A stretch of DNA of 64,000 nucleotides from JAAXIE01 sp965263155 (GCA_965263155.1 OZ253586.1:1736001-1800000); one strand, 5' to 3'. Positions 25,533 to 34,880 are shown, numbered from the stretch's first letter. Made by a program: numbers and translations. The notes: a model not told the origin generated them from the letters alone.

Positions 25533-27479
25533 ATGTATAGGAGTGATGCCGACTTTGAGAATGATGTAAGAGAAATAGCACGCCATCTATGGCCGAGTGC
25601 TGCGTTTTACGGGTCCACGAAAGAAGGCGGAAGGGAAAGGGATGGAGTCTTTATCACAGACGAAATGGTGCATCTTATCGAATGCACAACTTCTCGTCGT
25701 AAAGATAAAGCTGTACAAGATACTCAGAAACTTGAAGCCTTGGCCAAAACCATGCAGCGCCGTTATCCAACAAAAGGGATAAAAGGCTACTTTATCACTT
25801 TTGATGAACCAACAGCTGAGCAACGAGACACAGTTAGAACGTTCGGGAATGGCTATGTCATAAGCCTTTCCTTTTCCCAGTTCCGCTCACAAATGATCAA
25901 TGCGGAGTCATACCTCACCGCCCGAATGGAGTACCCTTTTGGAAGTATGTATGATCCCGAAACGAAGTCTCGGACCACTCCCTCACACCTAATTTCTCGT
26001 CAATTGATCACGCGCGGTGCCGACATCTTGGAGGTAGAAGATATCCCACCAAAACTGGAGCGCGGTGAACATATAGTCCTGGTGGGGGATTATGGAGCGG
26101 GGAAGAGCACCACATTGCGAGCGATTTTCGTCGCCCTACGCTCCAGCTACTTCTCAAAGCAAATCAGCCGGTTCCCGGTCCATCTAACCTTAAGAGATCA
26201 CCACGGACAGACTGATCCTGCAGAAGCACTGGAGAGACATGCACGGAATGTAGGATTTCAGTCTCCACACCATCTAGTGAGAGCGTGGCTCGCCGGTTAC
26301 TTGATCTTGATTTTGGATGGATTCGATGAATTTGCCACGGCAGGTTGGTCGGGGCAAGCCAAACGGCTGCGTGACATCAGATTCAATTCGATGGAGTTGA
26401 TCCGGAAATTCATACGTGGTCCCTCTGGAACTGGCGTTATAGTCGCTGGAAGGCAGCATTATTTTGACAGCGATAAGGAACTTTTTGCTGCTCTTGGATT
26501 GGGTCAAAATGCTGCGCGCTTATATATCGATGACTTTACGGATAGCCAGATACGAGAGTTCCTTGTCAAAAAGGGCTGGCAAGACGGGATACCTGCTTGG
26601 CTCCCGTCCCGGCCTCTGCTTTTGGGTTACTTGTGTGCCATGGATATGCTGATGGAGGTGATGAGCGAAGACAGCGGTTCTAGTCCCGCCGCAGGTTGGA
26701 ACGCCCTTCTCGAATTGACGGCTAACCGAGAGGCAGAGATCGAAGCCGGGATCGACGGCGCTGCCGTACGGCAAATCATCGAAAATTTAGCCACCAAAGC
26801 CAGAAGTAGGAACGATGGCATGGGATCATTGTCCCAGGATGATATTTTGGGGTCCTTTCAGAGCGTGTGTGGGTTTGCTCCAGATGACCGGGGTGTTCTG
26901 CTGCTGCAAAGATTGCCGGGACTCGGAGCAACCCAAACGGAAGATGGTTCTCGGGACTTCATAGATTCTGATTTGGTAGATGCTGCCAGAGTCGGGGACA
27001 TTTGTAGGTTTGTGGAAGACCCATTTGCTTTCAAGTTGGAAAGCCCCACTACTTGGCAAACTACGTTAGGTCAGTTAGGTATCGAGTTGGGTGCCTTGCA
27101 ATGCCATCAGCATGCCTTTGACAGGAATTGCGTGTTTGACTCTTTCGGGGAAAGCTCCCAGAACACAGCAGCGATTTTGGCATTGCCGCTTTCAACAGGG
27201 GCTAAGGTGTTGTTGACCGTATTGAAGAAATTGTACCTTCAACCCGGAGCGGGCAGGAAGCAATCGGCTCTCTTTCGAGGGCTGGACCATAGGGCGAGGA
27301 CATTAGTACCCGATGTGCTGGACTTATTGGCAAGAGAGGGGCTTACGATTCGGTCAACTGTAGGAGAGGAGGCAGTCTGGTTGCCAACGAGGTCAGAATC
27401 TGTAAGAGTACGCAGATTGGTATCCTCACCGGTAGGAAGCAACGATCGCTTAATTCAAAAGGCGAATTCAATAGGTTGA
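25533..27479 (+). CDS. PD-(D/E)xK-like nuclease fused to NACHT NTPase
   Basis: An intact 648-residue protein; ATG 25533 is preceded by GATGAGGTG. Residues 1-130 resemble a restriction-endonuclease fold: RERDGVFITDEMVHLIECTT (34-53) offers D37 and E50, but the usual E-x-K Lys is Thr52, with Lys57 and Lys60 nearby as possible substitutes. Residues 170-400 form a STAND/NACHT NTPase: Walker A GDYGAGKST (185-193), Walker B LILILDGFDEFA (257-268) and sensor GVIVAGRQHYF. The remaining 250 residues are helical, probably the sensing part. This architecture fits bacterial NLR-like antiphage proteins (Avs/bNACHT class): target binding would trigger oligomerisation and nuclease activation. Base composition is less GC-rich than the surroundings, consistent with transfer. 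No partner gene is needed in that class. Confidence 0.8.
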   Translation: MYRSDADFENDVREIARHLWPSAAFYGSTKEGGRERDGVFITDEMVHLIECTTSRRKDKAVQDTQKLEALAKTMQRRYPTKGIKGYFITFDEPTAEQRDTVRTFGNGYVISLSFSQFRSQMINAESYLTARMEYPFGSMYDPETKSRTTPSHLISRQLITRGADILEVEDIPPKLERGEHIVLVGDYGAGKSTTLRAIFVALRSSYFSKQISRFPVHLTLRDHHGQTDPAEALERHARNVGFQSPHHLVRAWLAGYLILILDGFDEFATAGWSGQAKRLRDIRFNSMELIRKFIRGPSGTGVIVAGRQHYFDSDKELFAALGLGQNAARLYIDDFTDSQIREFLVKKGWQDGIPAWLPSRPLLLGYLCAMDMLMEVMSEDSGSSPAAGWNALLELTANREAEIEAGIDGAAVRQIIENLATKARSRNDGMGSLSQDDILGSFQSVCGFAPDDRGVLLLQRLPGLGATQTEDGSRDFIDSDLVDAARVGDICRFVEDPFAFKLESPTTWQTTLGQLGIELGALQCHQHAFDRNCVFDSFGESSQNTAAILALPLSTGAKVLLTVLKKLYLQPGAGRKQSALFRGLDHRARTLVPDVLDLLAREGLTIRSTVGEEAVWLPTRSESVRVRRLVSSPVGSNDRLIQKANSIG

Positions 27480-27659
27480 ATGCGTCGATGTAAAATCCTA
27501 GATTGCGAGTCAGAGTGCTCATGTGTGAGAGATCCAGACAACCCCAGCGCGGTCATTTGCGCGTAGAAAGTGCAATTGGTAAATCCACGTCATATCAACG
27601 ATTGTGTTCAATGCGGCTTGTGAGAGCACGACCCGAATGACTAGTAAGGAGCTCAAAAA
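27480..27659. other. intergenic
   Basis: 180 AT-richer bases between the NACHT gene and the IS1182 remnant. No terminator hairpin was recognised. Confidence 0.4.
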
Positions 27660-29180
27660 GAAGCCGTGAGCCTAAAAGTTCGGACGAAAACCCCGTGTAG
27701 CGAAGAACAGCAGTTGCGACAGAACTGTAGTGGTCAGTATCAGTAATCCTCTCCGGCCGATACGAGTGTCATCGCTCCAGGTGGTGGATTTATGGGCGAG
27801 AGAGAAGTAGATACTCTGCATACCGGCGCTCCTCTGCAACCCACGAGCCTGCTGAAGCATCGCCTCCTGCGGATGGAAGTCTTACCGTCCGACCGCTGCC
27901 CTTTGCTGAGCCCACACACTGCTCTCGCAGCGGGCACGCTCCACAGACCGCAGCCTCGAACCAGAAGGCTCTCAACTGGTGGGTGCGCCCCATCCTATCG
28001 GTGCGGGTACCCATCCGGTACACCTTCCGGGTCGTATGTCCCGCGGGGCAGATGCAGGCCCCCGATTCCAGGTCTATCTCGAAGTCCTCCTTGGGGAAGC
28101 GCCTGCTGTCCGCTCGCTGGGGCAGCTTGGCTATCAATATGCGGCCGGCGTCGGCAAATGACTGGCGTGTACCGCCATCGCCATAGGCCACGTCCCCTAT
28201 GTCTCCTCAACCTCAGAGCCCGTACCCTCCTCGCTGCGCTCCACCATCTCCAGCGCGCCCACGTTGTCGGAAGCGTTGCCGGGGAGTACGTCCACATCGG
28301 TTATCACCTGTGAGTCGGTGTCCACTGCCACCGACACCTTGTGTCCCTCGAACCGCTTGCTGCTTCTCTTGTGTCCATGACGCATCTCGGGATCGTGCAC
28401 CGACACCATACGGTCACGGCTCACTCCCTCCTTCAGACACACCCCGTCTTCCGCGCGTTCGACGTCCTGAACCAGTAGCAGCCCGAGAAGTTGGGACGCT
28501 TCAGCTATCCTCTGTCCCTCGGCGCTGTCCCCGTCCAACAGTTCCTGAGCCCGCCGGCTCAACTCCAGCAGCCTGTCGCCATCAGCCACTATCTCTCCAA
28601 GCAACGCTGCGCGAGCCGTCCCGTCGTCCCAGTCTATGCAGGCCTCACCCTTCACGCTGGCGGCGACATACCTCTGGTATCCCTTCGCCGCCGCCCACTG
28701 CTCCAGGTCCTCTCCCTCAAGTTCGCAGAGCCCACGCATCAACTTCACGATCCCATCCGAAAGAAGGTTGTAGGTGTGCTTAACCGCGCCGCGTCCCAGT
28801 ATGTAGGTCGTCTCCAGCGCCACCTTCATCCGGCGACCCTTCAGGTATCCTGTCTCCCTCGCAAACCGCAGGCTGCACTCGAACACCTCCCTCGCCTTTT
28901 CGTGCAGTATCAGGCGTGCGCGAAACAGCTGAAGCGTACTTTTGGCGAAGGGCCTAGCCTCCACCTCTATACCCAGCGCCACCTTCCAGCGTATGTCGAA
29001 GTCCGCTCTCTGCTTGGCTTCGGAGTCGCCCGTCCTGTCATATGTCTGGAGAAGCAGCGCCGTCGCCAGCAGACTCGGCGGCACGCTGTCAGACAACCTC
29101 GGTTCCAATGCTTCCCGGTGGTTTGTGCCCAAGCTTCCTTCAACGCCCTGTCCGCGACGACGGGGGTGATAAACCCTCAT
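27660..29180 (-). mobile_element. IS1182-like transposase, decayed
   Basis: The long frame (29180-28197) carries SLLATALLLQTYDRTGDSEA, ADFDIRWKVALGI, KSTLQLFRARLILHEKA and GHKVSVAVDTDSQVITDVDV. A frameshift near 28195 is followed by VAYGDGGTRQSFADAG, CICPAGHTTRKVYRMG and CGACPLREQCVGSAKGSGRT (the Cys-rich block of IS1182 enzymes), and another near 27880 by HPQEAMLQQARGLQRSAG. The order matches IS1182-family transposases. The motif usually read as ALDTT is ALETT here (about 28810), so the first acidic catalytic residue is Glu not Asp. The N-terminal 40 residues and the final helix block are missing or scrambled. No terminal repeats were identified. Confidence 0.85.
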
Positions 29181-29210
29181 TGACTCGCGTCGCCCACTTG
29201 GTGCTGTTCG

Positions 29211-30347
29211 CTACTCACGGGTTGCCTCATCGTTCGTTCCCCCTTGTTCCCCGCCCTGCTGGCCCTGAAGCGTGGTAGCTTCATCCGTTTTCCTTAGTGC
29301 GTCCACATCAGCACGATCGTCAGCTTCGAGAGTCTCTATTTCCGCTAAGCGAGCCGCGATCGCCTCTTGCTGCTTGGTGATCTGCTCGAACAACAGGGCA
29401 TTCAGCCGGCGGTACTCGCTAATCCGAGTCTCATATCCTGCCACCTCTTCCGCCAACTCTGCGGAGGACGCAGCACGGGTCTTGAGAAACTCGTTGGTGA
29501 TGACGGAGCGCTGTTCCGCGTAGGAGCTTCTGACACGCGCTATCTCCGCTAGTATCCCCGAAATCACCAATTGTCTTGCAAGCTGGTCCTTCAGGGCCTG
29601 CGTCTTAACCTTCTCGGCTTCGCGAATGATTTCTAGCTGGGTCTCGGCGGACTGCTTGTTAATAGCGTCCACCGCTGCATCGGCCTCTGCCTGTCTCAGA
29701 GCAGCTAACCGCTCCGCCTTGGCTTGGGCCGCCCTGGTTTCAGCCTCCAACACCGCGGCGGTTTCGGCTTCCTCTTGGCGTAGTGCCTCGGCCTCGGCCT
29801 CCAACTCGATCTTCACTTGAGCTAGGCACGCGTTGAGCATGTCTCCGGCAGACACTACGTTGCTCGGGAGGGGAAAGTCGGCAGTACGGATGTTTACCGC
29901 CAGACCTCCTACGTGCTGCACGTAGTAATCTCGTCCCACATGGCCTTCCACTCGAAAGGCCGATGGAATACTGTCCGCAAGGCTATACTTCCGCGTGACC
30001 CTTGCAGTCATATAGTTTTCGGTGCGTCCCTCGAAGTGAACCCGCTCAAACTGAGGGAAGTGAACAAAATCGTTTTGCCTTAAGAGGTACACGGTTACGC
30101 CTTCATTGACATTCGCTCTTCCAATGCCGTGGACACGCAGGGCTCCGTAGCAGGTATCTGCCTCCCTCAGGACCAGAAACTCTAGAGAGGTAGCATCCTG
30201 AAAACGTGCGTCCCACTTGCACGGCGAGTTGGTATTGCCGCTTATCTCGCGGTCCTCTGGTGCGCATGTGTGGGGGACCCCTTGGCCCGACGCGCTCGAC
30301 ACTGCTAAGGCTGAGAGTAGTGCCACCAGAATTGCTAGCAGCTTCAT
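29211..30347 (-). CDS. secreted protein with long coiled coil
   Basis: Start at ATG 30347 behind GGAGGGGAG; 378 residues. Signal peptide MKLLAILVALLSALAVSSAS, then a globular domain of about 170 residues with four cysteines (HTCAPEDREI, SPCKWDARF, ADTCYGALRV, LNACLAQVK). A long Ala/Glu/Gln-rich coiled coil follows (IELEAEAEALRQEEAETAAV, LAALRQAEADAAVDAINKQS and onward to about residue 355) and a Gly/Gln/Glu tail. Exported, probably periplasmic or cell-surface, possibly a structural stalk. The start overlaps the stop of the preceding lipoprotein gene (ATGA), indicating translational coupling and a joint function. No family recognised. Confidence 0.75.
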   Translation of the reverse strand: MKLLAILVALLSALAVSSASGQGVPHTCAPEDREISGNTNSPCKWDARFQDATSLEFLVLREADTCYGALRVHGIGRANVNEGVTVYLLRQNDFVHFPQFERVHFEGRTENYMTARVTRKYSLADSIPSAFRVEGHVGRDYYVQHVGGLAVNIRTADFPLPSNVVSAGDMLNACLAQVKIELEAEAEALRQEEAETAAVLEAETRAAQAKAERLAALRQAEADAAVDAINKQSAETQLEIIREAEKVKTQALKDQLARQLVISGILAEIARVRSSYAEQRSVITNEFLKTRAASSAELAEEVAGYETRISEYRRLNALLFEQITKQQEAIAARLAEIETLEADDRADVDALRKTDEATTLQGQQGGEQGGTNDEATRE

Positions 30348-30820
30348 CGGCTCCCCTCCACCAGCCTGTCCACAATACATGCTTGCAGCTCAGGCGTCAG
30401 GACGCCGAGAATCATCAGCAAGGCCTCCTCAGCAGTTCCTCCTTGGGCTATCGGATCCACCACATCTCCATCGGAACATGCTATCACCATGTCGACAAAG
30501 AGCCTGGCATCGCCTACCTGGCCCTCCAACTCCTCCCTTTCGCTATCGGACAGCAAGGAGGATGGGGATGCAGAGAGAGTTAGCACATCGCGGGCTCCTG
30601 TTGGAGGTGCATCGATGACTTCGGACGGCTTTGTATCCTCATCGACCTGCAACCTGTCGTTCTGTGTAAGGCTTACCTGGCTAGTTTGAGACGAACCCGT
30701 GGCCTGCGCTACCATTTCACTGGTCCCATCCGTTGTACTCGTCTCGCTTGGTCCTGTGGCTCCCCCGCAGGCAGTCGTGAGTGCTAGCAGGAACACGGCC
30801 AGAATTAGGAATTTTTTCAA
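30344..30820 (-). CDS. lipoprotein, coupled to coiled-coil protein
   Basis: ATG at 30820 follows AGAGAGAGGC. 158 residues with signal MKKFLILAVFLLALTTACGG (lipobox TTAC). A Ser/Thr-rich linker precedes a helical domain (LSDSEREELEGQVGDARLFV, then ILGVLTPELQACIVDRLVEG) with two internal cysteines that may form a disulfide. The stop codon shares bases with the start of the secreted coiled-coil gene, so the two are one operon. Predicted to sit on the outer face of the membrane, perhaps anchoring its partner. No family recognised. Confidence 0.8.
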   Translation of the reverse strand: MKKFLILAVFLLALTTACGGATGPSETSTTDGTSEMVAQATGSSQTSQVSLTQNDRLQVDEDTKPSEVIDAPPTGARDVLTLSASPSSLLSDSEREELEGQVGDARLFVDMVIACSDGDVVDPIAQGGTAEEALLMILGVLTPELQACIVDRLVEGSR

Positions 30821-30916
30821 TCGAGCCTCTCTCTAATAACAGTCCATCGGCAACCACATAGACGTCCAACTATGACCCACAAACAAGCAGACTATTATGC
30901 AAGTGCAAGTCTACCA

Positions 30917-31147
30917 CTACGAAATGGTCAGGCCTCCATCCACGTACACTGTGGTACCGGTCATGTAGTTGGAGGCTAGTACAGGGTAGGTACAGGGCCA
31001 GCAGCCCTACCTCGCGCAGTTCGCCGACCCGGCGCATGGGCACACGGGCAGCGGAGCGCTTCCCTGAATTTCTGCAGGCCTTCCTGGGAAAAGTTGTCGG
31101 GGTCTGGAAAGTGGCCCGGCACGATGTTGTTGACGGCGGAGAGGCTG
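30917..31147 (-). pseudogene. short-chain dehydrogenase C-terminal fragment
   Basis: Reads VNNIVPGHFPDPDNFSQEGL, VPMRRVGELREVGLLALYL and, after a one-base shift, LASNYMTGTTVYVDGGLTIS then TAG at 30917. The end is the classic SDR C-terminus (ASxYMTGxTxxVDGG). Roughly 70 residues remain of about 250; cofactor and catalytic motifs are gone. At about 31147 it meets an oppositely oriented ABC ATPase fragment. Confidence 0.75.
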
Positions 31148-31509
31148 AGAATGGCAACGTTCAGCGCATGAGGCTGGCTGCTGCCCTCGTGCACGACCCC
31201 GAGGTGCTGATCCTCGACGAGCCCATGAACGGCACGGACCCGCGCCAACGGATCGAGTTCCACGACCTGATGAGGCGGCTCGCATCCGAGGGGAGAACGG
31301 TGCTCGTGTCGTCGCACATTCTGGAGGAAGTGGAGACGGTTGCTGACCGTCACCTGCTCATGGTGAGCGGCAAGCTCGCAGCGTCGGACGAGTTTCGCGC
31401 CATCCGCGACGCACTCGACCAGCAGCCCTACAAGGTCAGGGTAGTCTGCGAGGCGCCCCGCGCCATGGCCTCGGCCCTGGTGGTTCCAGATCGGATCTGT
31501 GTGACCTAA
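31147..31509 (+). pseudogene. ABC transporter ATPase C-terminal fragment
   Basis: From NVQRMRLAAALVHDPEVLIL the frame carries the end of the signature helix, Walker B VLILDEPMNGTDP, the D-loop, and the H-loop VLVSSHILEEVETVADRHLL, as in ABC-2-type (CcmA/NatA-like) export ATPases. Walker A and the LSGGQ Ser are absent and the reading frame runs into unrelated sequence at about 31485. It starts abruptly where the inverted SDR fragment starts, so the junction is a rearrangement point. Confidence 0.8.
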
Positions 31510-32002
31510 GCGCGTAGCTGACCCAGGCCGCAGCTTCCGAGGGTTCTTCCAGGTGATCCGGGATTTCTGTGTCTATTTCGGATAGCGTTATACCAGTGTA
31601 GATGACACCATGCACTCTAATCGCCATTCGCATGTACCTGGTCATCGTGTGTGAGCAGAACAGATCACAGGCAGCAAACCCGTACACAACGGCATCGGCG
31701 CCGAGTGCGGGCTCCCGGAGCCCATGAATGGCAAAAAGAACGTCGGCAGATACCTCTCTGTAACCTTGCGACCGACGTTGCCTCCGCCAGCGCTCGAAGC
31801 CGAGCGCGATAAGCGAGTCAAGTGTCGGACATGAACCACTCAATTCGTCACCTCCATTAGCGTGCTCAGCTCGTCCCACCACTAGACGCGCGGCAGCAGC
31901 GGCTTCCGCTTCAACGTCCTGAGCGTGCGCCAACTGCCATGCGAGGGCGAGAAGCCATTCTAAAGCGGACCACTCAACGTCGGCCTCGGGTCACGAGGGA
32001 AG
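31495..32002 (-). pseudogene. unidentified helical protein, ends truncated
   Basis: The minus-strand frame is open from a TGA at about 32003 and reads VEWSALEWLLALAWQLAHAQ, then DSLIALGFERWRRQRRSQGY, SADVLFAIHGLREP, GFAACDLFCSHTMTRYMRMA and GITLSEIDTEIPDHLEEPSE. The composition is that of a real, mostly helical protein of at least 150 residues. There is no proper start, and the C-terminus is fused to antisense of the ABC fragment. No family recognised. Confidence 0.4.
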
Positions 32003-32472
32003 GCAGGAAAGGGTTGACGATGGACAAGTGCCGTCCGGCGGGCGGAGGTCAGCCCGTGAAACTCTACTGGCTTTGTTGCAAGATGGCGGGGCTCCGGAAT
32101 GGGTCTGTTTGGTGATGTCAGCCGGTGAGGACGCGCAGGGTCAGTCAGGGCTACTGGCGGAATCGGAAGGTGAGAGTGCTTGATTAGTATGTCGTTGCCA
32201 CAGATTCGCCTAGCGGACTCAGTGGTGTGTATCGTCCAGGACGGCTCTACAGAGCGCAGGGCCACAGTTCAAAGGCGGTTCTATCTACCGTGAAAAAGGG
32301 CCCGCCGTGGGGGACTCGCCAAGGACGGACTTACCTCTGCTGGCGGATACACAGGAAACTCAGCCGGTCCGCCCAACCCTGCGCTGGGGGTCCTCCGTCG
32401 ACTGTTCGCTCGCGTCGCACTATGGCCACCTACGACGACATCACAGCGCAAACGGCGTCTCTTAATTCAAAA
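32003..32472. other. 470 bases without a supported gene
   Basis: One plus-strand frame contains FKGGSIYREKG, faintly like the arm domain of tyrosine integrases, but too short to call. Nothing else seen. Confidence 0.35.
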
Positions 32473-32697
32473 TTACCGTGACCTCGTCCCAATTATCTCA
32501 TCCTCACCACAGCCTGCATTCGCGAGACCCGAGAGCCAGTCTTCGACGTCCTCAGCCCGCCAACCCACGGCACGGGTTCCGGGCCCACCAAGTCTCACCG
32601 CTTCCGGAAACTCGTTGTTCCGGATGCGCCGGTAGATTGTGGCCTTCGACATCCCAGTAATCTCCATCACTTTCTCTAGTCGAAGAATCTTCGTCAT
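32473..32697 (-). CDS. AlpA family DNA-binding regulator
   Basis: ATG at 32697 is preceded by TTGAGGAGTGACGGC, a strong site. The 74-residue protein reads MTKILRLEKVMEITGMSKAT, IYRRIRNNEFPEAVRLGG and VGWRAEDVEDWL: the complete AlpA signature of helix-turn-helix, wing and GWxxxDVxxWL helix. AlpA proteins regulate excision or transcription of P4-like and other integrative elements, and the tyrosine integrase of that type lies 3 kb away (35.7 kb). A second AlpA-like gene lies at 7.9 kb. Confidence 0.9.
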   Translation of the reverse strand: MTKILRLEKVMEITGMSKATIYRRIRNNEFPEAVRLGGPGTRAVGWRAEDVEDWLSGLANAGCGEDEIIGTRSR

Positions 32698-32699
32698 GC

Positions 32700-33364
32700 C
32701 GTCACTCCTCAAGATAGGACGGGCAGGTCGACGGGCAAGAGCACCAACTTCCCGTTTCTCTGCTCCGCTCTCCTCCCTCAAGGTGAAGCGGGGACGGCGG
32801 CAACACCTTAGCAGTTTGGAGAGAGTGTTGTCCACCAACGTCTTCCCAGTTCCGGGCGGCAACGCCAAGCCGGTCCCGACCCCCCCAAAGGATGCCGTTG
32901 CGTCTCGAAAGCGAACTGAGAGAGCTCGGTTGCATCGCTTGCACTCGACGTTGTCCGTTGGTCAGGCAAGTGCGGTCCAACCGCGGGCGAGTAGTCGTTT
33001 AATCCCTTATGGGGCATAGTTCGTGTCGTGAGCGAGAATGTCCCGAAGCGTCAGGGGATGCTGGTGAAAAACGTCAAACCTCGTAGCCATTCCTGCTCGG
33101 GGCTTCATATCGGCGTGAATTCATAGAGCTCGAATAGCCACTTCAATATATGGCCTGAACCGTTCATCCCCTAGAAGCCTTGCTGAGCGCCCCGGTATGG
33201 TGGCCATGGTGTGCCTACGAACCTACACCGGAGGCATCGGCGTTGATGCAAAAGTCCCTTATGCTGGCCCTGAAGCCCTGAAGGGACGAGTGGTGGCGAA
33301 TCTGGTTCGCGAAGTACGGCGGACGCGACTTATGATGGGGAAGAGTAGCAATCTCATGGGAAGG
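32700..33364. other. 650 bases without a supported gene
   Basis: Only short frames. A 23-codon plus-strand start at about 33375 (MAKKKGQEGVHFFVRP) could be a small remnant. Confidence 0.35.
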
Positions 33365-33830
33365 GGCCTTGAGCATGGCAAAGAAGAAGGGGCAGGAGGG
33401 AGTCCACTTTTTCGTCAGACCGAGGGCGGTCGGAGCAAGGGTACAATTGGGTTAGGACCCGTTTTGTCAAAGGGGTTCGGGTCGTCCTTCGGGTGGAACG
33501 TGTCGCCCACTCCGCGGGGAACGAACACAAAGGGACCATCCGGACCCCGTTAGAAGTAGTTTTTCGGTCCCGGCATAGCCGTCCCAGTGACCCACCAAAA
33601 CTTCCGTGGCCCAGAAGGATAAGAAGCGCTCCAAGTCGACGCTCTCCGACAGGGCACCCAGTCCTGCGTCCGACGAGGCCCCAAGGGCAACCATTACGGC
33701 ATCAATGTCCGACCAATCGTCAGCTTTTTCGTTGGTCTTCTCCTCCAGGGTGCCTCGGAACTCGGTTGTAAAGTCGCTTACCGTCCCCTCGTACAGGTTT
33801 CCCTGAGGTATTGGAGAGGGAGCCGAACAC
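33365..33830 (-). pseudogene. CotH-like kinase protein fragment
   Basis: Reads NLYEGTVSDFTTEFRGTLEE, KADDWSDIDAVMVAL, VDLERFLSFWATEVLVGHWD and GYAG, then after a frameshift NRKNYF, DGPFVFVPRGVGDTF. FW-TEVLVGHWDGYAGNRxNFY is the hallmark of CotH family secreted/spore-coat kinases, where the DGY...N residues bind nucleotide and metal. Only this central 100-150 residue piece of a protein of about 500 remains. Confidence 0.7.
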
Positions 33831-34689
33831 CCCTCCCATAGATGACGCTTTGAAGCCGTTGCAGATCCATGATCGTTTCTCGGAACACAAGCGAATGCTC
33901 ATCCTCAGTTACAAAGTGAAGTTCGAGACCGGCGGAAAGCAGTGCTCAAAGCACTAGTAACACCATAAGTGATACATCGACGGCGTTACGGTTGGTGTCA
34001 TAGCTGATCAAATGAGGTTGTGGAGCGGAAGATGGGGGTCCCGGCTCAACGCAACCGCACCGGGGATGGTGGGACCAGGTGTAGAACACATACATCGGGG
34101 GGGTAACGCTAAGGACAACGCGGCGCTACGATGTGCTCCTACGTTGTGGTCTCGGCTATCGGTCATTTGCAGGACCTCTTTCGGTTCGGCTCCGGCCATT
34201 CGCTGGCCGCTCCACCTGCTGTATATAGGCGGTTCATGCGGCTTGGCGAATTGCGAGCAACCATCTCCTCTTCTCCACCCGTCGAGGCCAGTCGTCTGTG
34301 ACATTTCCACCCTATAACGATATTGCGCTCCCACGTCGCTTGGTAAGGCTTAAACGCTCTATTTGCACAGGGCATTTCTACCTATGCTGAGATAGGGAAA
34401 ATGAACCTGCGGGAGACATATGCCCCTTTGTCGAGAATGCCCGCACATCCTGGCGCAGCTTCGGCCATGGCTGGCCGGGGACCGCAGGCAGTGAGTATCC
34501 GGGCCTACGGCCCGCGACACGACCAAACATCTGCCCACACCGGCGAGGGTGCTATTGCTAGGTCAAGAGGAACCCTGCGATCTTGCGGACAGGGGCCGGA
34601 CGTGCGGGCATTGAGGATTGAACGAAGACTGGACCGCAGACTGCCCGATCTCTACAGACCCATCCACATCTCGAAGTTGGCGCTGCCTA
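33831..34689. other. 860 bases without a supported gene; repeat copy E at its end
   Basis: A minus-strand frame at about 33850-33960 reads LHFVTEDEHSLVFRETIMDL, plausible as protein but isolated. Repeat copy E lies at 34652-34693. Confidence 0.35.
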
Positions 34690-34693
34690 CCGC
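34652..34693 (-). repeat. repeat family 'FEMWMG', copy E
   Basis: On the minus strand VGSANFEMWMGL then TAG. The shortest copy: its upstream part is replaced, at about 34690, by the winged-helix fragment running in the opposite direction. Confidence 0.65.
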
Positions 34694-34880
34694 CCGACAC
34701 CCACCGAGTACGAGCTGCTCTTTGTGCTGTTGGTCAATGTCGGTCGGGTGCTGACCTTTGACGTGTTGCTGCACGGCGTCTGGTGGCCTGAAACAACTCC
34801 GGCGGCAGCAGGAGCATCCGCACATACGGTGAAGAGGCTCCGCGTGGGAGGCGGTGAGATGCAGGAACGGGAGGAGCTTG
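34690..34880 (+). pseudogene. OmpR-type winged-helix fragment
   Basis: One frame reads PTPTEYELLFVLLVNVGRVL, TFDVLLHGVWW and SAHTVKRLR. This is the output domain of OmpR/PhoB regulators: TEYELL helix, GRVLT turn, W of the transactivation loop, recognition helix and VKRLR. It begins exactly where the fragment at 16.2 kb ends (..AGRPVH | LTxTEYELL), so the two could be halves of one or two related regulators. The receiver domain is absent here. Confidence 0.75.

Noticed and set aside
32800..32868. PPGTGKT string, Walker-A-like, upstream of AlpA
   Set aside because: No ATPase context before or after it; the AlpA start with a strong ribosome site is at 32697, so this is a chance match in a non-coding upstream frame.
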